13,711 nucleotides of DNA, from positions 1 to 13,711 of the forward strand of contig DCIS01000056.1 of assembly GCA_002317475.1 (NCBI GenBank). Direction: 5' to 3'. The notes beneath the pieces were generated by a model. It was not told the origin of the DNA. It was given only the letters and a program-made list of their open reading frames with translations, and made no database searches. Of the stretch, positions 7,986 to 13,711 are shown in pieces (the first letter of the stretch is position 1; every line of letters starts with the position of its first letter). This stretch comes from Prevotellaceae bacterium UBA1720 (GTDB lineage Bacteria > Bacteroidota > Bacteroidia > Bacteroidales > Bacteroidaceae). Both the position numbers and the translations under genes were made by a program.

Positions 7986-10496
7986 TTATTCCTTATCTAT
8001 AATAATATTGTCTTCCTGAACCTTAGCGATGAGCGTAGAACCAGGAGGTGGTGGAGTGTCACTCATGATGAGTTCGCAGATAGCATCCTCGATACAAGTC
8101 TGAAGGACACGCCTGAGGGGACGAGCACCATATTGTACATCATAGCCCTTCTTACCAAGAAGGAGTTTAGCCTCGTCGGTGATATGGAAGGTGTATCCCA
8201 TATCAAAGATACGTGTCTTGAGGGGACGAAGTTCGATATCCACAATCTGACAGATGGCCTTCTCGTCGAGTGAATCGAAGTAGACGATATCGTCCAAACG
8301 ATTGAGAAACTCGGGAGCAAACTGCTTCTGAAGGGCTTTCTTCACAAGTGAACGAGCCAATTCCTTGTTCTGCGAGGCATCACCTTGTGTGGTGAAACCT
8401 ACACCTTGACCAAATTCCTTGATCTGACGTGTACCGCAATTGCTGGTCATGATGATGATGGTGTTGCGGAAATCGACGGTGACACCATTGCCATCAGTCA
8501 GACGGCCCTCATCCATCACTTGCAACAAGAGGTTGAAGACATCCTGATGAGCCTTCTCAATCTCATCGAGCAGAACGATAGAGTAGGGCTTACGACGTAC
8601 ACGCTCGGTAAGTTGTCCTCCTTCGTCATATCCCACATATCCTGGAGGTGCACCCACCATACGACTGACGGTATGCTTCTCCATATACTCGCTCATATCA
8701 ACACGGATGAGGGCTTCATCACTACCGAAGAGTTCCTCGGCAAGACGTTTTGCCAAATAGGTCTTACCCACACCCGTAGGACCAACGAACATGAAGGTAC
8801 CAATGGGTTTCTTAGGGTCTTTCAGACCTACACGACTACGTTGTATGGCCTTTACCACCTTCGCAACGGCATCATCCTGACCAACGATAGTGGTACGAAG
8901 GAGGGAGGACATCTGACGCAGACGCTGATTCTCCTCCTGACCAATACGTTGAACGGGAATACCTGTCATCATAGCCACGATTTGCGCTATCTGCTGTACA
9001 TCAACGATGGCACGATGCTGCTTCTGCTCCTCTTCCCATTTGCTACGCAAGAGGGCAAGTTGCTGCTCTGCCTCCTTCAGTTGATCACGATAACTGGCAG
9101 CCAACTCAAAGTTCTGTGCCTTGACGGCTTGATTCTTCTTTTCCGTAAGAGACTCTACCATGAACTCTTGTTGGGTAATCTCCTCGCTCACAGGAACTTC
9201 GTTGACTTGCTGACGAGCACCTGCCTCATCCATCACGTCAATAGCCTTATCAGGGAAACTACGACTGGTAAGGTAACGTTCGCTCAAACGTACACATGCC
9301 TGTAGTGCCTCGGGGGTATAGCTAACGGTATGATATTCCTCGTAATGAGGCTTGAGATTCTGAAGGATCTCCAGGGTCTCATTGGCTGTTGGGGCTTCTA
9401 CGAGGATCTTCTGGAAACGACGCTCCAAGGCACCGTCCTTTTCAATAGACTTACGATACTCATCGAGGGTAGTAGCACCCACACACTGAATCTCACCGCG
9501 TGCCAAAGCAGGCTTAAGCATATTGGCAGCATCCATGGTACCGGGTGCTGAACCCGCTCCTACAAGCGTGTGTATCTCATCTATAAATATAATAATGTTA
9601 GGGTTCTTCTTCAGTTCGTTGATGATAGCACGTATACGCTCCTCAAACTGACCACGATATTTCGTACCGGCAACAACACCACCCATATCAAGGACAACAA
9701 GACGTTTGTCCCAAAGGGTACGTGACACCTTATGGCTGACGATACGTAGTGCCAGACCCTCGACAATGGCACTCTTACCCACACCTGGTTGACCGATAAG
9801 TACGGGATTATTCTTCTTACGGCGACAAAGTACCTGAGTAAGGCGTTCAATCTCCTGATCACGACCAACGACTGGATCTAACTTGCCGGAACGTGCAATA
9901 CGCGTAAGGTCAGTACCAAATGTATCGAGGACAGGAGTAGCTGTTCCTTGACCCGTCTTTGGAGTGGAAGTGGCCGTGTTTGCCGTACGACCAGAGCGTG
10001 AGGAGAGCGTATCACCATCCTCCTCATCGTCCTCAAAACCAAAGGTATCCATGGTTTCCGTTTGGGGACGCATAGCATCCATAACCTTATCATAATTGAT
10101 ATTGCAAGCAGACAAAATACGACTTGCATCATTATCGTTCTCATGCAAAATGGCAAGCAACATGTGCTCAGCCTCAATACAATCAGCATTGAGGTTATGG
10201 GCTTCAAGCGCACAAAGCTTCAGAATCTTAGAGGCTTTGGCGTCGAGTGCCATATCGTCGGGATGTGGTGTAAGTATGACAGTTTGTCGTTTGGCTATGG
10301 CTTCCAGATCAGTTTTCAGTTGATGCGTGTCATCACAAAGTTGGTCAATGAGGCCTGTAGCATTACAACTAACGTCGCGCAACATGCCCAAAACCATGTG
10401 TACGGGAGTAACATTCTCGTTTTGCAAACGCATGGCTTCGTCTCTGCTATAGCTCAGTATTTGTGACAATTGTGCCGAAAATCTGCTCTTCATCAT
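7986..10496 (-). CDS. clpC: ClpC-type AAA+ unfoldase, ATPase subunit of Clp protease
   Basis: ClpC is a hexameric Hsp100 ATPase that unfolds proteins and feeds them to the ClpP peptidase. The 836-residue protein has a Clp_N double-repeat adaptor domain (residues about 1-145), a linker, a first AAA+ module (Walker A GQPGVGKS 235-242, Walker B IIIFIDEIH), and a short coiled-coil M-domain with a UVR-like motif (about 445-482, KNQAVKAQNFELAASYRDQL). A second AAA+ module follows (Walker A GPTGVGKT 572-579, Walker B IVLLDEIEKAH). The tripeptide VGF (699-701) matches the ClpP-docking loop [LIV]GF, and the short M-domain separates it from ClpB disaggregases, which lack both. Two ATGs in a row (10496, 10493) give equivalent starts. 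htpG follows after 11 nt. A sigma-54-like promoter and a hairpin lie upstream; no CIRCE element is seen. Confidence 0.96.
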   Translation of the reverse strand: MMKSRFSAQLSQILSYSRDEAMRLQNENVTPVHMVLGMLRDVSCNATGLIDQLCDDTHQLKTDLEAIAKRQTVILTPHPDDMALDAKASKILKLCALEAHNLNADCIEAEHMLLAILHENDNDASRILSACNINYDKVMDAMRPQTETMDTFGFEDDEEDGDTLSSRSGRTANTATSTPKTGQGTATPVLDTFGTDLTRIARSGKLDPVVGRDQEIERLTQVLCRRKKNNPVLIGQPGVGKSAIVEGLALRIVSHKVSRTLWDKRLVVLDMGGVVAGTKYRGQFEERIRAIINELKKNPNIIIFIDEIHTLVGAGSAPGTMDAANMLKPALARGEIQCVGATTLDEYRKSIEKDGALERRFQKILVEAPTANETLEILQNLKPHYEEYHTVSYTPEALQACVRLSERYLTSRSFPDKAIDVMDEAGARQQVNEVPVSEEITQQEFMVESLTEKKNQAVKAQNFELAASYRDQLKEAEQQLALLRSKWEEEQKQHRAIVDVQQIAQIVAMMTGIPVQRIGQEENQRLRQMSSLLRTTIVGQDDAVAKVVKAIQRSRVGLKDPKKPIGTFMFVGPTGVGKTYLAKRLAEELFGSDEALIRVDMSEYMEKHTVSRMVGAPPGYVGYDEGGQLTERVRRKPYSIVLLDEIEKAHQDVFNLLLQVMDEGRLTDGNGVTVDFRNTIIIMTSNCGTRQIKEFGQGVGFTTQGDASQNKELARSLVKKALQKQFAPEFLNRLDDIVYFDSLDEKAICQIVDIELRPLKTRIFDMGYTFHITDEAKLLLGKKGYDVQYGARPLRRVLQTCIEDAICELIMSDTPPPPGSTLIAKVQEDNIIIDKE

Positions 10497-10523
10497 AAGT
10501 TTTCTATCTTATTTAATTAAATT

Positions 10524-10549
10524 AGGTGATTCCTGACGGAATTTCACCT
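10524..10549 (-). terminator. Hairpin between the RNA helicase gene and clpC
   Basis: On the + strand, AGGTGA+TTCC (10524-10533) pairs with GGAA (10538-10541) and TCACCT (10544-10549), with a TGAC loop and a 2-base bulge at 10542-10543. Read on the - strand the hairpin is followed by TAATTTAATT, so it could be a weak intrinsic terminator for the helicase gene about 50 nt upstream. If the sigma-54-like promoter is real, the same hairpin would instead sit at the 5' end of the clpC transcript. Confidence 0.5.
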
Positions 10550-10563
10550 TCAAAAAGCCACAA

Positions 10564-10580
10564 AACAAACATTGTGCCAA
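10564..10580 (-). promoter_or_regulatory. Candidate sigma-54 (-24/-12) promoter for clpC-htpG
   Basis: The - strand reads TTGGCACAATGTTTGTT. The RpoN consensus is YTGGCACGrNNNTTGCW; only the G after GGCAC and the C of TTGC differ. The -24 GG and the -12 dinucleotide (GT instead of GC) are separated by the correct 10 bases. The expected transcription start would be near 10553, about 57 nt before the clpC ATG. The -24 half also lies in a small palindrome, GTGCC-N5-GGCAC (10574-10588). The match is seen in the sequence; promoter activity is inferred. Confidence 0.5.
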
Positions 10581-10597
10581 ATCGGCACTTTCTGCCA

Positions 10598-12010
10598 TTA
10601 TTGCGCTGGACTTACTTCTGATGTAGACTTATTAGATGTTTTGGGTTTGCTGTTATGACGACGCTTTTTCTTCTTTTTGACAACTTGAGGCTGTTGTTCG
10701 TTAACGGGGGTAACAGATTCTGTATTAGTCTCTTTTGCTTTAGTCTCTTTGACTTTTGACTCTTTGGTTTTTGTCTCTTTTGCTTTTTTGCCTTTTGAAG
10801 ACTTCTTGTTTCCCCGACTCTTATTCTTGTTGCCTCCTCGACCTTTGGCTATCTTACCGGTATACTCAGGACCTTCACCAATTTCCTTTGGCAACTCATT
10901 CTTCTCGACCTCCTTTTCCAGGAATCGTTCAATCTTAGCAAAGGCTGGTTGGTCCTTCTCACTAACCAAAGTAAAGGCCGAACCCTCAGCACCAGCACGA
11001 GCCGTACGACCAATGCGATGTACATAGTCCTCAGCATCATGTGGTACGTCAAAGTTGACAACCAACTGAATATCGTCAATATCAATACCACGTGCTACAA
11101 TATCTGTGGCAACGAGTATATCAACCTGCTGACTCTTAAAACGATACATAGCCTCGTCGCGCTGACTTTGCTCCAGATCACTATGCATGGCCTCTACATT
11201 ATAACCCTTGCGTTTCAAGGCAATGGCAATATCCTTCACCTTGATCTTTGAACCTCCAAAGATAATGACACGCTTAGGAGGATGCTGAGCAAAATAGTGC
11301 TCAAGGATGCGTAGTTTCTGTGCTTCATAGCAGATATAGGCACTCTGGTGTATACCATCAGCTGGACGTGAAACGGCAATCTTGATTTCTACGGGATCAT
11401 GTAGGATATTCTGTGCCAACTTGATGATTTCCTTGGGCATAGTGGCAGAGAAGAGGATGGTCTGATGATTGCGTGGCAGAGCCTTCTCAATCTGCATGAT
11501 ATCATCGCAGAAGCCCATATCGAGCATACGATCAGCCTCGTCGAGAATGAAGAAACTCACTTTGGAAAGGTCGACATTCCCAAGACTTAAGTGGCTGATA
11601 AGACGACCGGGAGTGGCTATCAGCACATCAGCACCAAGGTTGAAACCACGTTTCTCCTGCTCATAACGAATACCATCATTACCACCATAAACGGCAACAC
11701 TACTCAGACCTGGTGTATAATAGGCAAAACCCTGCATGGCTTGGTCAATTTGTTGTGCCAACTCGCGAGTAGGGGACATGATGACACAATTGATGGCATC
11801 CTTAGGGAAACCACCGTCATCCAAAAGACTAAGCACAGGAAGCAGATATGCTGCCGTCTTACCCGTACCTGTCTGTGCCACACCAATAATGTCTCGACCC
11901 TCGAGAATAGGAGGGATAGCGTGCTCCTGAATAGGCGTACACTCCTGGAAATTCATTGCATCAAGTGCATCAAGCACATTATCGCTGAGGTCTAAATCGT
12001 AAAAATCCAC
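10598..12010 (-). CDS. DEAD-box ATP-dependent RNA helicase (RhlE-like)
   Basis: This protein unwinds short RNA duplexes in ribosome assembly or RNA turnover. The 470-residue sequence has all DEAD-box motifs: Q-motif (F21 upstream, TPIQ with Q28), Walker A AQTGTGKT (45-52), Ia PTRELAQQ, Ib TPGRL, II DEAD (157-160), III SAT, V VATDIVARGIDI and VI HRIGRTARAG. The core ends near residue 370. A Lys-rich, disordered tail of about 100 residues follows, with four tandem pentapeptides at 411-430 and an RRHNSKP stretch near the end. Such basic tails usually tether the helicase to RNA. The tail resembles RhlE/CsdA-like Bacteroidetes helicases, but the exact subfamily is not certain. The gene follows the permease gene by 51 nt and precedes clpC by 101 nt. 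Confidence 0.95.
   Translation of the reverse strand: MDFYDLDLSDNVLDALDAMNFQECTPIQEHAIPPILEGRDIIGVAQTGTGKTAAYLLPVLSLLDDGGFPKDAINCVIMSPTRELAQQIDQAMQGFAYYTPGLSSVAVYGGNDGIRYEQEKRGFNLGADVLIATPGRLISHLSLGNVDLSKVSFFILDEADRMLDMGFCDDIMQIEKALPRNHQTILFSATMPKEIIKLAQNILHDPVEIKIAVSRPADGIHQSAYICYEAQKLRILEHYFAQHPPKRVIIFGGSKIKVKDIAIALKRKGYNVEAMHSDLEQSQRDEAMYRFKSQQVDILVATDIVARGIDIDDIQLVVNFDVPHDAEDYVHRIGRTARAGAEGSAFTLVSEKDQPAFAKIERFLEKEVEKNELPKEIGEGPEYTGKIAKGRGGNKNKSRGNKKSSKGKKAKETKTKESKVKETKAKETNTESVTPVNEQQPQVVKKKKKRRHNSKPKTSNKSTSEVSPAQ
10721..10780 (-). repeat. Four 15-bp tandem repeats in the RNA helicase tail
   Basis: Four in-frame 15-base units (10766-10780, 10751-10765, 10736-10750, 10721-10735) encode KETKT, KESKV, KETKA and KETNT. 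The unit K-E-[TS]-[KN]-x lies in the basic tail, outside the helicase core. Gain or loss of a unit would keep the reading frame, so the tail length could vary between strains. Confidence 0.8.
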
Positions 12011-12021
12011 TTTATATGATG

Positions 12022-12065
12022 TTTATGTAATGTCTATAAATAGTTTGTGTAATGTCTATAATTAT
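12022..12065. repeat. 22-bp tandem direct repeat between permease and helicase genes
   Basis: Units 12022-12043 and 12044-12065 match at 19 of 22 positions and share the exact 13-mer GTAATGTCTATAA. On the - strand the first unit read overlaps the permease stop codon (12062-12064). The pair fills most of the 51-base gap. It may be a protein-binding site or a small slippage duplication; no promoter box is recognised in it. Confidence 0.65.
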
Positions 12066-13279
12066 TTGGGCGCCCTTCTATACAGGTAAGCTGCAATGAA
12101 GAAAAAGACAATGTTGGGAAGCCATGCAGCAATGACAGGACTCAAACCAGCATTGATACTGAATGTGGCAGAGATGGTCTGGAAAAGGATGTATCCAGCA
12201 CTTAGTCCCAAACCAACACCAAGGGCAAGTCCCATACCATTCTTGCGTTTCTTGGACGAAAGCGCTAAACCAATGGTGGCAAGGATGAAACAAGCAAAGG
12301 GTTCGGCAATACGTTTGTGATACTCAATCTCGTATGCAGCCAGATTACCTGTACCCCTAATACGCAGTTTATCAATGTGTTCGAGCAGTTCCGTGCTGGT
12401 CATGGTTTGCTCCATCTTAGCATTGGAGAGGAAATCACGAGGCTCCATAGTGACCATAGTATCCATACGACTTTGATTCTTGATAATCTCACGATTGGTG
12501 TGCATGTCACGTATCGTCACATCACGCATAAACCAATGATACTTCTGATTTGAGAGGGTATCGTAAGTGATGCTTCGTGCAGTAAGCGTGGAGACAAGTT
12601 TCTTGTTACGGAACTTATCCAAATGGAAACGGTATCCTGTCTTCGTAGGACCATCGTAATGTTCTACAAGTGCAATGACACCAGTATCTACCTGCAACTG
12701 AACATTATCAGAGAAAGTGGGTAGAGGTACTTTGCGTTTATAGGTATTCTCGAATTGCAATCGTTTTACGCTACCTCGGGGAATAACCTCAGTACTGAGA
12801 TAGAATGTCAGGCCGGCAATAAGGGCTGCAGAAAGCATATAGGCACGCCAGATACGCGAAAACTTCACACCTGCTGCCTGCATGGCAATAATCTCACTAT
12901 TGCCCGCTAACTTCGTGGTGAAAAAGATAACGGCAAGGAAGATGAATAACGAACTGAAAAGGTTGGCGTAGTAGGGAATGAAATTCAGATAATAGACGTA
13001 GATGATATCATGCCATGGTGCATGATTATTGGTAAACTTATCAATATTCTCGTTATAGTCGAAAATAACGGCAATACTGATAATCAATATGATAGAAAAG
13101 AAATAGGTACCCAAAAACTTACCAATAAGGTAACGGTCAAGTTTGGAGAGCAATCGTGGAAAGTAGAATTGCCGACGAGGCTTCTCCTTCTTTGGTTGCT
13201 GCTCTGATGCCTTGTTTGTTGAAGGCATTTCAGGTATGTTCTCTATGTTCTGCTCTATGTCTATTATTTCTTCTTCCAT
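12062..13279 (-). CDS. LptF/LptG (YjgP/YjgQ) family permease
   Basis: Members of this family form the membrane part of the LptB2FG ABC transporter, which extracts lipopolysaccharide from the inner membrane and passes it to LptC/LptA. From the ATG at 13279 the protein has 405 residues. Membrane helices are seen near 56-73, 95-122 and 147-168, then a periplasmic beta-rich domain of about 150 residues, then three C-terminal helices (about 325-345, 350-375, 378-400). This 3+3 layout with a central jellyroll is typical. The cytoplasmic coupling segment is NSEIIAMQAAGVKFSRI (127-143). An unusual hydrophilic N-terminal extension of about 45 residues, acidic then basic (KKEKPRR), precedes the usual family start around LDRYLI (47-52). 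The ATG lies 4 nt after the tgt stop; an in-frame TTG at 13300 is less likely. LptF and LptG cannot be separated here. Confidence 0.92.
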   Translation of the reverse strand: MEEEIIDIEQNIENIPEMPSTNKASEQQPKKEKPRRQFYFPRLLSKLDRYLIGKFLGTYFFSIILIISIAVIFDYNENIDKFTNNHAPWHDIIYVYYLNFIPYYANLFSSLFIFLAVIFFTTKLAGNSEIIAMQAAGVKFSRIWRAYMLSAALIAGLTFYLSTEVIPRGSVKRLQFENTYKRKVPLPTFSDNVQLQVDTGVIALVEHYDGPTKTGYRFHLDKFRNKKLVSTLTARSITYDTLSNQKYHWFMRDVTIRDMHTNREIIKNQSRMDTMVTMEPRDFLSNAKMEQTMTSTELLEHIDKLRIRGTGNLAAYEIEYHKRIAEPFACFILATIGLALSSKKRKNGMGLALGVGLGLSAGYILFQTISATFSINAGLSPVIAAWLPNIVFFFIAAYLYRRAPK

Positions 13280-13283
13280 AGCA

Positions 13284-13711
13284 TTACAAACGATTTGCAA
13301 CTTTTACTGCCATCTGACTCTTCCATGTTGAGAAATCACCTGCCATGATGTGCTTGCGAGCCTCACCCACAAGCCAGAGGTAGAAAGCAAGATTATGGAT
13401 GGTGGCAATCTCCATAGCCAACAATTCCTGTGCCTTGAAGAGGTGGTGAACGTAGGCCTTGGTATAGAAGGTATCTACGGATGAAGTACCGTATGGATCG
13501 AGCGGGGAGAAATCATCAGCCCACTTGGCATTACGCATGTTCATAATACCTTCAGAGGTAAAGAGCATAGCATTTCGTCCATTACGGGAAGGCATGACAC
13601 AATCAAACATATCCACACCGCGCTCTATGCCTTCAAGCAGGTTCAATGGTGTACCTACTCCCATCAGGTATCGGGGTTTATCCTTAGGCAAGATGGCATT
13701 TACGACCTCTA
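13284..13711 (-). CDS. tgt: tRNA-guanine transglycosylase, C-terminal part (5' end outside window)
   Basis: Tgt exchanges guanine-34 for the queuine precursor preQ1 in tRNAs for Asp, Asn, His and Tyr. About 141 C-terminal residues are in the window; the frame stays open through the right edge, so the start is outside. Visible are YLMGVGTP, the GVDMFDCVMPSRNGRNA segment whose FD aspartate is the family nucleophile, and the C-terminal AYVHHLFKAQELL...IATIHNLAFYL helices. The zinc-site histidine (in TIHNL) is kept, but the three cysteines of the usual CxCxxC motif are replaced by G, S and D (codons between 13473 and 13490). The protein ends about 60 residues after the zinc loop, close to the family norm. 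The permease gene follows by 4 nt, so the two are co-transcribed. Confidence 0.95.
   Translation of the reverse strand, partial: EVVNAILPKDKPRYLMGVGTPLNLLEGIERGVDMFDCVMPSRNGRNAMLFTSEGIMNMRNAKWADDFSPLDPYGTSSVDTFYTKAYVHHLFKAQELLAMEIATIHNLAFYLWLVGEARKHIMAGDFSTWKSQMAVKVANRL

Noticed and set aside
6853..8019. Long open frame (388 codons) antisense to htpG
   Set aside because: The antisense of an intact Hsp90 gene; Leu/Ile/Asp-rich translation is typical of a mirror frame, with no domain recognised.
8385..9305. Open frame (306 codons) antisense to clpC
   Set aside because: Fully covered by the AAA+ modules of clpC on the other strand; no independent evidence of coding.
10497..10597. CIRCE/HrcA operator or standard Bacteroidetes TAnnTTTG promoter before clpC
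   Set aside because: No TTAGCACTC-N9-GAGTGCTAA palindrome is present, and the nearest TAATTT string lacks a TTTG box at suitable spacing.
13280..13300. TTG at 13300 as the permease start
   Set aside because: It would overlap the tgt end and add 7 residues; the ATG at 13279, 4 nt after the tgt stop, fits better.
13284..13691. tgt as a complete short gene starting at 13691
   Set aside because: The codon there is an internal TTG, the frame is open to the window edge, and the catalytic N-terminal part of Tgt is missing, so the gene is partial because of the window limit.

Overview
The window looks like a chromosomal segment from a Bacteroidales bacterium, most likely Prevotellaceae. The reasons are a SusC-style carboxypeptidase-regulatory plus TonB-plug protein, large Bacteroidetes-type HtpG and ClpC proteins, a tgt then LptF/LptG permease gene pair, and the lack of obvious Shine-Dalgarno sequences. 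It is mostly conserved housekeeping DNA. I see no transposase, phage gene, CRISPR array, tRNA or rRNA, and no gene-free stretch longer than about 185 bases.

The left part (1-3824) is read on the + strand. It holds the last codons of an upstream gene, a small polytopic membrane protein and a UvrD/PcrA-type DNA helicase, chained by short gene overlaps. A 183-base intergenic region follows, with one inverted and two direct copies of a 27-base repeat. Next is a secreted protein made of a carboxypeptidase-regulatory-like domain and a TonB plug domain, with no beta-barrel. A GC-rich hairpin at 3897-3927 separates it from the genes converging from the right.

Everything from 3964 to the right edge is read on the - strand. 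In transcription order it is tgt (5' end outside the window), an LptF/LptG-type permease 4 nt later, a DEAD-box RNA helicase, then clpC, htpG (11 nt later) and nadE (51 nt later). The 101-base gap before clpC carries a hairpin and a good match to a sigma-54 (-24/-12) promoter. This suggests that clpC-htpG, and perhaps nadE, form a separately controlled proteostasis unit. ClpC unfolds proteins for ClpP, HtpG is the Hsp90 chaperone, and NadE makes NAD+ from deamido-NAD+ and glutamine.

The items most worth following up are the barrel-less TonB plug protein, the sigma-54-like element before clpC, the Tgt without the usual zinc cysteines, the repeat cluster that could form alternative hairpins, and the 15-bp tandem repeat in the helicase tail. 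I did not find a clearly new multi-gene system.
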